Source: an uncultured Acidimicrobiales bacterium (GTDB lineage Bacteria > Actinomycetota > Acidimicrobiia > Acidimicrobiales > Aldehydirespiratoraceae). Taken from it: a DNA stretch of 64,000 bases. Below are positions 33,772 to 46,216 of this stretch, one piece after another (within the stretch, counting starts at the first letter, position 1; every line of letters starts with the position of its first letter). The DNA lies in the NCBI GenBank assembly GCA_958296055.1, contig CATQHS010000001.1, positions 3,188,277 through 3,252,276 on the forward strand. Direction: 5' to 3'. Below the pieces are notes generated by a model. The model saw only the letters and a program-made list of their open reading frames with translations, made no database searches and was not told the origin of the DNA. The translations under genes and the position numbers were made by a program.

Positions 33772-34860
33772 GTGCTCCCCGCCTACGGCGGGGGCTGCGT
33801 GGCCGATATCGTCCCGGCCGTCCTGGAACCGGGCCCGGTGCCGCCCCGTTTCCTGCCCCCCGAGGTGATAGACGCCCGGGCCGTGGTGATGCTGGTCATC
33901 GACGGGCTGGGCTGGGAGCAGCTCGCCGCCCACTCCGACATCGCTCCCACCCTGGCCGGGATGGCCGGCGGCTCGGTCACCACCGTGGCCCCGAGCACCA
34001 CCTCGGCCGCTCTGACCTCGATCGTCACCGGGACCGCCCCCGGCCGCCACGGCATCGTCGGGTATCGGGTGGCCTTCCCCGCGGGCAAGCTCAACATCCT
34101 CCGCTGGACCACCCCCGAAGGAGACGCCCGCGATCTGATCGCGCCCGAGGGGGTCCAGGTGATGCCTCCCTTCATGGGCCACCGGGCGCCGGCGGTGATC
34201 ATGTCGGGGTTCATCGACTCGGGCTTCACCCGCGCCCATCTGGGAGGGGCCCGGCTGTCGGGCTACCTGGTGCTGTCGGGTCTGGCGGTGGAGGTGGCCA
34301 GGCTCTTGGCCGGCGGGGAGTCGTTCGTGTACGCCTACTACGACGGCCCCGACCGCGTCGCCCACGAGTACGGGTTCGACGACCGCTACCGGGCCGAGCT
34401 GCGAGCCTGCGACCGCGTCGTGGCCGACCTCCTCTCCGAGCTGCCGGCCGGCTCGGCTCTGGTGGTGACCTCCGATCACGGTCTGGTCGACTGCACCGGC
34501 GGCACGGTGGAGATCGACGCCGAGGTCAAGGCCCTGGCCGCGGCCGAGTCCGGGGAGGCCCGGTTCCGCTGGCTTCACGCCCGCCCCGGCCGGGTCCGCC
34601 CCCTGCTCGAAGCGGCCCGGGCCGCCCACGGGGGCCAGGCCTGGGTGATGGCCGCCGATGCGGTGGTGGAGGAGGGGTGGCTGGGGCCGGCGGTGACCGA
34701 TCAGGCCCGGTCCCGGCTCGGCCATGTAGCTCTGGTAGCCCGAGGCGGCCTGGCCTTCACCCACCCCGACGACAGCACCCCCGAGACGCTCAAGGGACGG
34801 CACGGCTCGGTGACCGCGGCCGAGATGCTGGTGCCGGTCCTGACCCATGTGGCCGACTGA
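33772..34860 (+). CDS. Alkaline-phosphatase-superfamily nucleotide pyrophosphatase/phosphodiesterase
   Basis: 362 residues from GTG 33772. The metal-binding start is VVMLVIDGLGWEQL; the nucleophile is in APSTTSAALTSIVTG; later metal ligands are in YDGPDRVAHEYG and VTSDHGLVD, and KGRHGSVT. This pattern fits type I phosphodiesterases/pyrophosphatases. No signal peptide is seen. The start is uncertain: an ATG at 33705 has a better context but is out of frame by one base because of a run of nine G at 33735-33743; with eight G it would read MSGGTSEVGAGGGAAG into this protein. Confidence 0.85.
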   Translation: MLPAYGGGCVADIVPAVLEPGPVPPRFLPPEVIDARAVVMLVIDGLGWEQLAAHSDIAPTLAGMAGGSVTTVAPSTTSAALTSIVTGTAPGRHGIVGYRVAFPAGKLNILRWTTPEGDARDLIAPEGVQVMPPFMGHRAPAVIMSGFIDSGFTRAHLGGARLSGYLVLSGLAVEVARLLAGGESFVYAYYDGPDRVAHEYGFDDRYRAELRACDRVVADLLSELPAGSALVVTSDHGLVDCTGGTVEIDAEVKALAAAESGEARFRWLHARPGRVRPLLEAARAAHGGQAWVMAADAVVEEGWLGPAVTDQARSRLGHVALVARGGLAFTHPDDSTPETLKGRHGSVTAAEMLVPVLTHVAD

Positions 34861-34894
34861 CCGCCGCGACCCGCGCCAGCGGGGTAGAACCGCG

Positions 34895-35299
34895 ATGCGC
34901 ATCGGGACGATGATGAAACAGCTTTTGGCCGAGGTGCGGGGGGCCGATCTAGACGAGGCCAGCCGGCACCGGCTCAGAGAGATCTACGAGACGTCGCTGG
35001 CCGAGGTCGGGTCGGCGCTCTCGCCGGACCTCCGGGACGAGCTCGACCGCTTGGCCCCGCCCTTCGGCCCCGGCGACACCCCCTCCGCGTCCGAGCTGCA
35101 GATCGTGAAAGCCCAGCTCGTGGGCTGGCTGGAGGGGCTTATCCAGGGCATGCAAGCCATGCTGTTCGCCCAGCAGATGGCGGCCAAGCAGCAGCTCGCG
35201 TCAATGCGGGGCCAACTGCCGAGCCCCTCGGGGCCGGGCCGGCCCGCGGCCGGGGGACCCGGCGGCGCCGGCGAGGACCGTCCCGGCACCTACCTCTGA
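34895..35299 (+). CDS. bpa: Bacterial proteasome activator Bpa (PafE)
   Basis: 134 residues. MRIGTMMKQLLAEVR, LDEASRHRLREIYETSL, VKAQLVGWLEGLIQGMQAMLFAQQMAAKQQL and the C-terminal TYL match Bpa/PafE (DUF2587), a four-helix protein that forms a dodecameric ring and opens the 20S proteasome gate through its C-terminal GQYL-like motif, promoting ATP-independent degradation. Family members usually have a longer N-terminus; ATG 34847 would add 16 residues and overlap the previous gene. No proteasome genes are in the window. Confidence 0.88.
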   Translation: MRIGTMMKQLLAEVRGADLDEASRHRLREIYETSLAEVGSALSPDLRDELDRLAPPFGPGDTPSASELQIVKAQLVGWLEGLIQGMQAMLFAQQMAAKQQLASMRGQLPSPSGPGRPAAGGPGGAGEDRPGTYL

Positions 35300-35434
35300 A
35301 CCGCCGCCCCTCTCCGGGCCGCGGCTGGCCCCCCGGGCGCGTTGACCGGTCTGAAACCGCCGCCTTCTCCGGGCGGAATGGACGGTGTCCGGCCGCCCGG
35401 CTATGTTCTGGCCGGCGAATGACAAGCCTGTTAT

Positions 35435-35466
35435 TTGTCCACAGAGCGTCCACAACGCCGTCCACA
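35435..35466 (+). promoter_or_regulatory. Three DnaA-box-like sites upstream of dnaE
   Basis: TTGTCCACA (35435-35443), GCGTCCACA (35446-35454) and CCGTCCACA (35458-35466) share GTCCACA. The first equals the actinobacterial DnaA-box consensus. The 11- and 12-bp spacing puts all three on nearly the same DNA face, 32 bp before the dnaE start. TATGTT at 35402-35407 could be a -10 box, placing the sites just downstream of the promoter. Confidence 0.65.
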
Positions 35467-35497
35467 CCAGGGCCCGGGCCCCAGAACAGGAGTTCCG

Positions 35498-39067
<3,570 letters not shown>

Positions 39068-39235
39068 CTCTTCGGCCGGGCGCCGCCGCTATCGGTGCCT
39101 GAGGCTCTCCGATCAGTGCTCGGGCCCTCCAGGTTGCGAATCGGCGGCTCAGGCTGGAAACTGGAGGCGATCCGACATTCGGGCGCTGGCTGCGGCCGCG
39201 CTGGCGCCCTCGGCGAAATCCAGAGGTGCGAACGC

Positions 39236-39904
39236 ATGGCAATCGAGGTCGAGACCAAGGACTGCACCTCGCTGGGAGACGCTGATCTGGCCGAGATGGC
39301 CGACCTGTGCGCCAATTCTCCCAACCGCTACGAGGTGGGGCTGCTGTCCAAGCAGGCCGAGGCCTGGGTGCTGCTCACCGAGTCCCGGGAGAACGGCCGG
39401 CTCAGGGGCTTCTCGTTCTGCACGCTGGAGCGGATCGGCGGCACCCCCAGCGTCCTCATCGGCGCCGCCCACATCTGCCGCACCACCAAGCGCGACACGG
39501 TGCTGAGGGCGATCATGACCGACCAGATGCGCCGGGCCGTTCTGGCCTTCCCCGACGAGGATGTGCTAGTCGGGACTCGGATCAACGACCCCGGGGCGAT
39601 CGAGGCGTTCAAGAGCCTGAGTGACATCATCCCCCGGCACGACCACAAGGCGTCGGGGGAGGAGCGGGCCTGGGGCCGCCGGCTGGCCAAGCGGTTCGGC
39701 GTGAGCCAGCTCAACTACGAGGACCGCGCCTTCACCGCCCGGGGCCGGGGGGCCCCGCCGGTGGTGCTCGACCACATCAGCGGAAAGCCGGCGAGGACGC
39801 CGCCGGAGACCGCCGCCCTTCTGGAGGGCTTGGACACAGCCGACGGCGACACCCTCGTCGTGTGCGGCTGGGCCCTGGCCGAGGACCTCGAGAAGCTCCT
39901 GTAG
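39236..39904 (+). CDS. Conserved hypothetical protein
   Basis: 222 residues from ATG 39236, with AGAGG about seven bases upstream. No family recognised with certainty. The sequence alternates short strands and helices: FSFCTLERIGGTPSVLIGAAHI resembles strands of a GNAT-type fold, and the C-terminal half contains LVGTRINDPGAIEAFKSL and FGVSQLNYEDRAFTARG. There is no membrane segment or signal peptide. The 168 bp before it show no clear promoter. A nitroreductase gene follows after 82 bp containing a hairpin. Confidence 0.7.
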   Translation: MAIEVETKDCTSLGDADLAEMADLCANSPNRYEVGLLSKQAEAWVLLTESRENGRLRGFSFCTLERIGGTPSVLIGAAHICRTTKRDTVLRAIMTDQMRRAVLAFPDEDVLVGTRINDPGAIEAFKSLSDIIPRHDHKASGEERAWGRRLAKRFGVSQLNYEDRAFTARGRGAPPVVLDHISGKPARTPPETAALLEGLDTADGDTLVVCGWALAEDLEKLL

Positions 39905-39929
39905 AGAGTCGAGGGTTCGAAGACCGAAG

Positions 39930-39957
39930 GTCGAGGGCTGCGGCCGGGGCCCTCGAC
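39930..39957 (+). terminator. 9-bp perfect hairpin after the hypothetical gene
   Basis: GTCGAGGGC (39930-39938) pairs with GCCCTCGAC (39949-39957) around ten bases. No T run follows, so it may be a weak terminator or a processing structure ahead of the nitroreductase gene. Confidence 0.4.
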
Positions 39958-39986
39958 GGGGCTGCGGCAGCCCGTCCGGACGGCCG

Positions 39987-40583
39987 GTGGAGTTCGAGCG
40001 GGCGGTGGCGGCCCGGCGTATGGTCAGGGCCTTCACCGACGAGCCGGTCGATCCCGAGACGGTGGACCGGATCCTCGGGCTGGCCCGGCGGGCCCCGTCG
40101 GCGGGCAACGCCGACGGCCTCGACTTCCTGGTCCTGGAGGGACCGGACGCCGCCGCCTACTGGGAGGTGACCCTGCCGGAGCCGCGGCGGTCCGGGTTCG
40201 CCTGGCCGGGGCTGCTGGCCGCGCCGGCGGTGGTGGTGGTGTGGGCGGACCCGAGCGCCTACGTGGCCCGCTACCGCGAGCCCGACAAGTCCCGGGCCGG
40301 ACTGGGGGCGGGGCCGGAGGCTTGGCCCGTGCCCTACTGGTTCGTCGACGCCGGCGCGGCGGTGATGACCATCTTGTGCGCCTGTGCCGACCGGGGCCTG
40401 GGGGCGTCGTTCTTCGGCCTCTTCGAGCACGAGCCCGCGGTGCGGGCCCGCTTCAGCGTGCCCGAGGGGCGCAGGGCCGCCGGCGCGGTGGCGCTGGGCC
40501 ACCCCGCCCCCGACCGGCCGTCCGGCTCGCTGCGCCGCCGCCGCCGGGGGTTGCCCGAGATCGTGCACCGGGGGGCCTGGTAG
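39987..40583 (+). CDS. Nitroreductase-family FMN oxidoreductase
   Basis: 198 residues from GTG 39987. RRMVRAFTDEPVDPETVDRIL and ARRAPSAGNADGLDFLVL form the FMN phosphate-binding start; DAGAAVMTILCACADRGLGASFFGLF is the central helix; the end has GAVALGHPAPDRPSGS. Members reduce nitro or quinone-like compounds with NAD(P)H; substrate unknown. It shows no coupling to neighbours. Confidence 0.88.
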   Translation: MEFERAVAARRMVRAFTDEPVDPETVDRILGLARRAPSAGNADGLDFLVLEGPDAAAYWEVTLPEPRRSGFAWPGLLAAPAVVVVWADPSAYVARYREPDKSRAGLGAGPEAWPVPYWFVDAGAAVMTILCACADRGLGASFFGLFEHEPAVRARFSVPEGRRAAGAVALGHPAPDRPSGSLRRRRRGLPEIVHRGAW

Positions 40584-40611
40584 TCCCTTCGCCGCAGGGC
40601 ACTCGTTCTCC

Positions 40612-40640
40612 CCGGCCGGCGGGTCCTGTCACGGGGGCGG
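40612..40640 (+). repeat. 29-bp dispersed repeat, copy 1 (leader of DUF35 gene)
   Basis: Bases 40612-40640 are identical to 46772-46800, which lie inside the DUF222/HNH gene. The core GGCGGGTCCTGTCACGGG also recurs at 46716-46733. Here it sits just upstream of the predicted -10 box of the DUF35 gene. Confidence 0.9.
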
Positions 40641-40646
40641 GGTTGG

Positions 40647-40652
40647 TAGCCT
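40647..40652 (+). promoter_or_regulatory. Predicted -10 box for a leaderless DUF35 mRNA
   Basis: TAGCCT lies eight bases before the ATG at 40661. No Shine-Dalgarno is present. The dispersed 29-bp repeat ends six bases upstream. Confidence 0.45.
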
Positions 40653-40660
40653 CACTGGCC

Positions 40661-41113
40661 ATGTCTTCGTCGGCTGGTGACCCCGCGTCGGTCCCCATCG
40701 TCGATTACCTGCGGCTCGGGTCCCGGCCCCACCTGCGGGCCCGCCAGTGCACGAACTGCGGGGCCCGGTACTTCGACCGCCGCAACGCCTGCGCCAACTG
40801 CGGGGGAACCGACATGGCCTACGCCCGGGTCCGCAACCAGGGCGTGGTCAAGTCCTTCACCATCGTGCACCGGGCCGCGCCCGGCATACCCGTCCCGTTC
40901 GTGTCGGCCATCGTCGAGACCGCCGACGGCACGTCGGTGCGGTCCAACCTGGTGAACTGCGACCCCGACCCCGAGACCGTGCGGCTGGGCATGAAGGTGC
41001 GGCTCACCACCTATGCGATGGGGACCGACGACAACGGGACCACCGCCGTCGCCTTCGGCTACGAGCCGATCCGAAGCCAGAGGGCCGGAACGAAAAACCC
41101 ACAAGGACACTGA
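40661..41113 (+). CDS. DUF35 OB-fold/zinc-ribbon acyl-CoA-associated protein
   Basis: 150 residues. A rubredoxin-like zinc ribbon (CTNCGARYFDRRNACANCGG) precedes an OB-fold with VKSFTIVHRAAPG and PVPFVSAIVE. Such proteins pair with thiolase-like enzymes, and the thiolase gene is next with a gap of four bases. In sterol and polyketide degradation the pair forms hydratase or aldolase complexes; the substrate here is unknown. Confidence 0.9.
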   Translation: MSSSAGDPASVPIVDYLRLGSRPHLRARQCTNCGARYFDRRNACANCGGTDMAYARVRNQGVVKSFTIVHRAAPGIPVPFVSAIVETADGTSVRSNLVNCDPDPETVRLGMKVRLTTYAMGTDDNGTTAVAFGYEPIRSQRAGTKNPQGH

Positions 41114-41117
41114 GACC

Positions 41118-42335
41118 ATGGCCGGAACCAGAATCGCCCCCGACAGCGTGTGGGTCCTCGGGGCCCACATGACCCGCTTCGCCCGCTACCCCGAGTTCGA
41201 CGCCGTCGATCTGGCCGCCGAGAGCGTCCTGGGGGCGCTGGCCGACGGCGGCGTGGCCATCGGCGACGTGGACGTGCTGGCCGCCGGGTCGCTCATGCAG
41301 CCGCCGGGACTGGGCCAGCGGATCCAGAAACAGGTCGGCCAGACCGGTATCCCCGTCTACAACGTGACCAACGCCTGCGCCACCGGCGCCACCGCGGTGC
41401 GGGCCGCGGTCATGGCCATCAAGGCCGGCGAGGCCGGGATCGGCTTGGCGGTGGGCGCCGAGCAGATGGGCAAGATGGGGCTGCTGGGCGGGGCGGCCAA
41501 GAAGAAGGAGAAGCGGGTCTTCGAGCCCTCCGGCCGCTACGGGGCGGTCACCGGCATCGACGGCTACCTGGGGACCGCCACCATGCCGGGGGTGTTCGCC
41601 CAGGCGGGCATGGCCTACGCCGGCGAGCACGGCGGGGTCTCATTCGAGCAGTTCGCCCGGGTGGCCTACAAGAACCATCTCCACTCCACCCTCAACCCGC
41701 TGGCCCAGTACCGCAAGAAGTTCTCCATGGCCGAGGTCATGGAGTCGCCGATGATGAGCTACCCGAACACGCTGCTCATGTGCTGCCCCACCGGCGACGG
41801 CGCGGCCGCGGCGGTGCTGGTGTCGGGGGAGAGGCTTAGGCGGATGGCGCCGGAGCAGCGCCGACGGGCGGTGAAGCTCTCGGCCTCGGTGCTGACGTCT
41901 GACCCCTACGTCGAGTGGGGCCAAGTCCAGCCCGACGTGAACACCCTCACCCGCAACGCGGCGGCCCAGGCCTACGAGGCGGCCGGGGTCGGCCCTGAAG
42001 ACTTGGACTTGGTGGAGCTCCACGACTGCTTCGCCACCGCCGAGCTGATCCACTACGACAACCTGGGCCTGTGCGAGCCGGGCGCCGCCGGCGACTTCAT
42101 CGACTCGGGCGCGCCGTTCCGGGACGGCGCCACCCCGGTGAACGTGTCGGGGGGCCTGATCTCCAAGGGCCACCCGATCGGGGCCACCGGCGTGGCCAAC
42201 CTCTATGAGGTGGTCGCCCACCTGCGGGGCGAGGCCGGCGACCGCCAGGTGCCGGGGGCCAAGGTTGGCCTGGCCCACGTGATCGGCCTCGGCTCGGCCT
42301 GCGGCGTCCACATCCTGGAGAAAGCCGCGGCCTGA
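41118..42335 (+). CDS. Thiolase-family protein (SCP-x/non-decarboxylating type)
   Basis: 405 residues. VYNVTNACATGATAVRAA holds the nucleophile Cys; VELHDCFATAELIHYDNLGL and GGLISKGHPIGATGVANL give the catalytic His; GSACGVHILEK ends the protein. The EKRVFEPSGRYGAV region is typical of the lipid-transfer-protein-type thiolases that partner DUF35 proteins. Likely role: acyl-CoA cleavage or condensation in fatty acid or steroid breakdown. Confidence 0.92.
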   Translation: MAGTRIAPDSVWVLGAHMTRFARYPEFDAVDLAAESVLGALADGGVAIGDVDVLAAGSLMQPPGLGQRIQKQVGQTGIPVYNVTNACATGATAVRAAVMAIKAGEAGIGLAVGAEQMGKMGLLGGAAKKKEKRVFEPSGRYGAVTGIDGYLGTATMPGVFAQAGMAYAGEHGGVSFEQFARVAYKNHLHSTLNPLAQYRKKFSMAEVMESPMMSYPNTLLMCCPTGDGAAAAVLVSGERLRRMAPEQRRRAVKLSASVLTSDPYVEWGQVQPDVNTLTRNAAAQAYEAAGVGPEDLDLVELHDCFATAELIHYDNLGLCEPGAAGDFIDSGAPFRDGATPVNVSGGLISKGHPIGATGVANLYEVVAHLRGEAGDRQVPGAKVGLAHVIGLGSACGVHILEKAAA

Positions 42336-42338
42336 GAG

Positions 42339-42353
42339 GGCTCGAATCGAGCC
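42339..42353. terminator. Palindromic hairpin between convergent thiolase and YyaL-like genes
   Basis: GGCTCG-AAT-CGAGCC forms a six-bp stem with a three-base loop in the 36-bp gap between two gene ends. A bidirectional terminator is likely by position, although no T run follows. Confidence 0.45.
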
Positions 42354-42371
42354 GCCGCCCCCACGGGGCAC

Positions 42372-44360
42372 TCAGTCAAGTCGCTCGGCTAGCTCGGCTG
42401 GGGTTGACGCCGGGGCCTCGCAGGCGTAGTGGCGGCACACGTAGGCGAAGCCGGGCCGCCGCCCGGCCCACAGCGGCGACGGGTAGGGCTCGCCCCAGGC
42501 CAGCACCGAGTTGGGCCGGTAGCGGGCCCGGGCTTCGGCCACCAGGTCGGGCCGGTCGCCGACCACGACGATCTCGTCGAGGCCCCCGGCGTACATGTCC
42601 ACCGCCTGAAGCATGCGGCCGAAGGCGGTGGGGTGCTGGCAGGCCGCCGCGCCCAGCAGACCCAAGATGGCCTCGGCTCGCTCGGTGTAGCCGGCCTCTC
42701 CGGTGAGGGCGCCCAGCCGCAGCAGGGCGGCCGCCGCGCTGGACTGGGCCGACGGGGTGGCGTTGTCCATCAGGTCCTTGGGCCTAGTCACCAGCTCCTC
42801 GGCGTCGGCGCCGGTGGTGTACACGCCTCCCGACTCGGGGTCCCAGAACAGCTCGATCAGCCCGTCGGCGGCGGCCCGGGCCTCCTCGATCCAGCGGGCC
42901 CGGCCGGTCAGCTCGGCCAAGTCGACGAAGGCGCCGGCCAGGGCTCCGTAGTCCTGGGCGCAGGCCAGGTGGCGGGCCCCGGCCGCCCGGCCATCGCCGC
43001 CGGCCTGCCACGACCGCAGCCAGCGGCCGTCGCCCCGGCGCAGGGCGGCGGCCAGGAACTCGCCGTTGGCGACGGCCGCGTCGGCCCATTCGCGGTTCCC
43101 GGTGGCCGCGGCCGCCTCGCACAGCGCCTGAAGCATCAGCGCGTTCCACTCGGTGAGCACCTTGTCGTCGAGGCCGGGGCGGACTCGGCCCTCCCGGTGC
43201 TCGAACAGAGCCCGGCGGGCCGACTCCACCGCCGGGCTGCGGGCCAGGTCGCCCCGCACCGGGCGGTGCAGGATGTTGGCCCCCTCGAAGTTGCCGGCGG
43301 AGGTGACCCCCCACCACTCGGCCGCCTCTTCGGCGCCCTCGCCGGCCACGGCGGCCACCTCGGCCGCCGACCACACGTAGAACTTGCCCTCCACCCCCTC
43401 GGAGTCGGCGTCCTCGGCCGAATAGAACCCGCCGTCGGGGTGGCGCAGGTCCCGCAGCACGTAGCCGACGGTCTCGTCGAGCACCTGCCGGTAGGCGGGG
43501 TTGCCGGTCACCATCCAGGCGTGCAGGTACGCCCGAGCCAGCAGGGCGTTGTCATAGAGCATCTTCTCGAAGTGGGGCACCAGCCAGCGCTGGTCCACCG
43601 AGTACCGGGCGAAGCCGCCCCCGAGATGGTCGTAGATCCCGCCCGAGGCCATGGCGTCGAGGCTGGTGGTGACCACCCCGAGCAGCTCGGGGTCGCCGGT
43701 GCGGCGGTGCAGGCGCAGGGCCGAGGCCAGGGTCATGGCGGCCGGGAACTTGGGCGCGGCGCCGAAACCGCCCCACACCGGGTCGAACGCCGCCTTGATC
43801 TGAGCCGCAGCCCGGTCTAGGCCCTCCGGTCCGGGCGGCCCGTCGGCGGCCGGCGCCGCCCGCCCGGTCCGCTCGATCAGCTCGGTGAGCTGGCTGGCCT
43901 GGGCGGCCACGTCGCTCCGCCGGTTCCGCCAGGCGTCGTCGACCGCGGCCATGACCTGGCGGAACGAGGCCATTCCGCCCCGGGGCCGGTCCGGGTAGTA
44001 GGTGCCGCCGTAGAACGGCTGGCCGTCGGGGGTCAGGAACACGGTCATGGGCCAGCCCCCCCGGCCGGTGAGGGCCTGGACCGAGTCCATGTAGACGGCG
44101 TCCACGTCGGGCCGCTCCTCCCGGTCCACCTTCACGTTGACGAACAGCTCGTTCATCACTGCGGCCGTGTCGGGGTCCTCGAAGGACTCGTGGGCCATCA
44201 CATGGCACCAGTGGCAGCTCGAGTAGCCGACCGACAGCAGCACGGGCCGGTCCCGCTCGGCGGCGGCGGCGAAGGCCTCGGGGCCCCACGGGTACCAGTC
44301 GACCGGGTTGTGGCGGTGCTGGCGCAGGTAGGGGCTGGCCTCGCCGTCGAGCCGGTTCAC
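42372..44360 (-). CDS. YyaL/SSP411-like thioredoxin-domain protein (DUF255)
   Basis: 662 residues. The N-terminal thioredoxin-like domain contains [20 protein letters not shown] (CHWC) and [37 protein letters not shown] is the family hallmark. The rest is an alpha/alpha toroid like N-acylglucosamine epimerases ([29 protein letters not shown]). Biochemical function is not established; the CHWC pair suggests redox chemistry. The GTG start lies six bases from TAGGAT, so the transcript is probably leaderless. Confidence 0.93.
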   Translation of the reverse strand: MNRLDGEASPYLRQHRHNPVDWYPWGPEAFAAAAERDRPVLLSVGYSSCHWCHVMAHESFEDPDTAAVMNELFVNVKVDREERPDVDAVYMDSVQALTGRGGWPMTVFLTPDGQPFYGGTYYPDRPRGGMASFRQVMAAVDDAWRNRRSDVAAQASQLTELIERTGRAAPAADGPPGPEGLDRAAAQIKAAFDPVWGGFGAAPKFPAAMTLASALRLHRRTGDPELLGVVTTSLDAMASGGIYDHLGGGFARYSVDQRWLVPHFEKMLYDNALLARAYLHAWMVTGNPAYRQVLDETVGYVLRDLRHPDGGFYSAEDADSEGVEGKFYVWSAAEVAAVAGEGAEEAAEWWGVTSAGNFEGANILHRPVRGDLARSPAVESARRALFEHREGRVRPGLDDKVLTEWNALMLQALCEAAAATGNREWADAAVANGEFLAAALRRGDGRWLRSWQAGGDGRAAGARHLACAQDYGALAGAFVDLAELTGRARWIEEARAAADGLIELFWDPESGGVYTTGADAEELVTRPKDLMDNATPSAQSSAAAALLRLGALTGEAGYTERAEAILGLLGAAACQHPTAFGRMLQAVDMYAGGLDEIVVVGDRPDLVAEARARYRPNSVLAWGEPYPSPLWAGRRPGFAYVCRHYACEAPASTPAELAERLD

Positions 44361-44366
44361 GGGCCG

Positions 44367-44372
44367 ATCCTA
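44367..44372 (-). promoter_or_regulatory. Predicted -10 box for a leaderless YyaL-like mRNA
   Basis: TAGGAT on the minus strand, six bases before the GTG at 44360. The same motif and spacing precede the Rrf2 gene. Confidence 0.5.
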
Positions 44373-44507
44373 GGCTCGGCCCGCCGGCCCGGTGTTTCGG
44401 GGCCGAGTTCTGTTTCTGCCGGGGCCTGGGCCCGCAGGGTGGGTTGTCCGGGGCTGGCCGGGGGCCTGGGTTCGGCCAGGGTCGGCGTTTCGGGGCACAA
44501 TGGGGCG

Positions 44508-45212
44508 GTGGGTGCGGGCGTGCGGGTGTTGGTGGTCGACGACGAGCCCGCCTATCGGGACGGCCTCCGGGTGGCGCTGGGGGCCGAGGGGTTCGCGGTG
44601 GACGTGGCCGCCGACGGTGAGGAGGCTCTGGCGCTGTTCGAGTCGCGGTCGCCCGATCTGGTGCTGCTGGACGTGATGCTGCCCCGCATCTCCGGGATCG
44701 ACGTGTGCCGGCGCATCCGGGCCGCCGACGCCACGCCGGTGATAATGGTTTCGGCCCGCAACTCCGAGATCGACACGGTGGTGGGCCTGGAGATAGGCGC
44801 CGACGACTACGTGGCCAAGCCGTATCGGGTGAGGGAGCTGGTGGCCCGGATGCGCACGGTGCTGCGCCGGGCCGCGGCCCGTCCCGGCGGCGCCGCCGGT
44901 GCCGGGGCCGGCGATGCCCTGACCGTCGGCGACGTGACCCTCGACCGGGACCGCTACGAGGTGACGGTGGCCGGCCGGAAGATCAATCTCCCGCTGAAGG
45001 AGTTCGAGGTGCTGGCGCTGCTGATGGAGAACGCGGGCCGGGTGGTGACCCGAGAGACTCTCATAGACCGGGTCTGGGGCTTCGACTACATCGGCAGCAC
45101 CAAAACCCTCGACGTCCACATCAAGCGGCTGAGATCCCGCATTGACCCCGACCGGTCCAAGCCCGAACCGATCGTCACCATCCGCGGCCTCGGCTACAAG
45201 TACGCGGTTTAG
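44508..45212 (+). CDS. OmpR/PhoB-family response regulator, orphan
   Basis: 234 residues. The receiver domain has VLVVDDEP, phospho-acceptor Asp in LVLLDVMLP, Thr/Ser in VIMVSARN and Lys in DDYVAKPY. The winged-helix effector begins about residue 130 and includes LPLKEFEVLALLMENAG, STKTLDVHIKRLRSRI and TIRGLGYKYAV. It resembles RegX3/MtrA-type regulators. No histidine kinase gene is adjacent: menA follows after 21 bp. The GTG follows CACAAT by six bases, another possible leaderless start. Confidence 0.92.
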   Translation: MGAGVRVLVVDDEPAYRDGLRVALGAEGFAVDVAADGEEALALFESRSPDLVLLDVMLPRISGIDVCRRIRAADATPVIMVSARNSEIDTVVGLEIGADDYVAKPYRVRELVARMRTVLRRAAARPGGAAGAGAGDALTVGDVTLDRDRYEVTVAGRKINLPLKEFEVLALLMENAGRVVTRETLIDRVWGFDYIGSTKTLDVHIKRLRSRIDPDRSKPEPIVTIRGLGYKYAV

Positions 45213-45233
45213 CCCGGTGCCGGTGATTCGGCT

Positions 45234-46121
45234 GTGACTTCGGGGTGGCGGATCTGGGTGGCCGGGGCCCGGGTCAGAACCCTGGCCGTGGCGGTGGCGC
45301 CGGTGGCGGTGGGGGCCGCCGCCGCGGTGGGGGCCGGACCGGGGGTGCCGTGGTGGCGGGCCGGGCTGGCCCTGGTGGTGGCGCTGGGCCTGCAGGTGGG
45401 GGTGAACTTCGCTAACGATTACTCCGACGGGGTGCGGGGTGCCGACGGTGCCGACCGCACCGGGCCCGCCCGGCTGGTGGGGTCGGGGTTGGCGGCGCCC
45501 CGGCTGGTGAAGCGGGCTGCGGCCCTGTCTTTCGCGGCCGCGGCCGCGGCCGGGTTGGCGCTGGCCGCCGCGGCCGGCTGGGAACTGCTGGCGGTGGGGG
45601 TCCTGTGCCTGCTGGCTGGCTGGGGCTACACCGGCGGCCCGGCCCCGTACGGGTATCTCGGGTTGGGCGAGCTGTTCGTGTTCGCGTTCTTCGGGCTGGT
45701 GGCCACGGCCGGGACCACCTACGTGCTGGTGGAGCGGGTGGAGCCCTTGGCGGTGGCCGCGGCCGTTCCGGTCGGCCTGTGGGCGACGGCCCTGCTGGTG
45801 GCCAACAACCTGCGGGACATACCCGGCGACGCGGCCATCGGCAAGCGCACCCTGGCCGTCCGCATCGGCGACCGGGCCTCTCGGTGGCTGTACGTCGCCC
45901 TGCTGGCGGTCGGCTACGGGGCCGCGGCGTCGATCTCGCTGCTGTTCGAGGGCCGGGCGGCGTGGGCCGCGCTGGCCGGGGTTCCCTTCGCCGTGGCCGC
46001 GGCCCGGCCGGTGCTGGCCGGGGCCTCGGGCCCGGCCCTGGTGCCGACCCTGGCCGCCACCGGCCGGCTCCAGCTCGTCTCGGGCCTGGGTTTGGCCGCC
46101 GGCCTAGCCATCACCGGCTGA
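45234..46121 (+). CDS. menA: 1,4-dihydroxy-2-naphthoate polyprenyltransferase MenA
   Basis: 295 residues, eight or nine membrane segments. The prenyl-diphosphate binding motif is NFANDYSDGVRGAD and the second Asp-rich motif is NNLRDIPGDAAIGKRTLAVRIG. MenA joins the naphthoate ring to the polyprenyl chain in menaquinone synthesis. The later methyltransferase MenG is encoded 2 kb away on the other strand, with a DUF222/HNH gene between them. Confidence 0.93.
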   Translation: MTSGWRIWVAGARVRTLAVAVAPVAVGAAAAVGAGPGVPWWRAGLALVVALGLQVGVNFANDYSDGVRGADGADRTGPARLVGSGLAAPRLVKRAAALSFAAAAAAGLALAAAAGWELLAVGVLCLLAGWGYTGGPAPYGYLGLGELFVFAFFGLVATAGTTYVLVERVEPLAVAAAVPVGLWATALLVANNLRDIPGDAAIGKRTLAVRIGDRASRWLYVALLAVGYGAAASISLLFEGRAAWAALAGVPFAVAAARPVLAGASGPALVPTLAATGRLQLVSGLGLAAGLAITG

Positions 46122-46216
46122 TCTATTCAGACCCGGCCGGCGGCAGTGCCAGCACCCCGGGCTCCGGGGGCGGGTCGGCGGGAGGAGATCGTGTCTCCCC
46201 GGCTGGATGGTCATGG

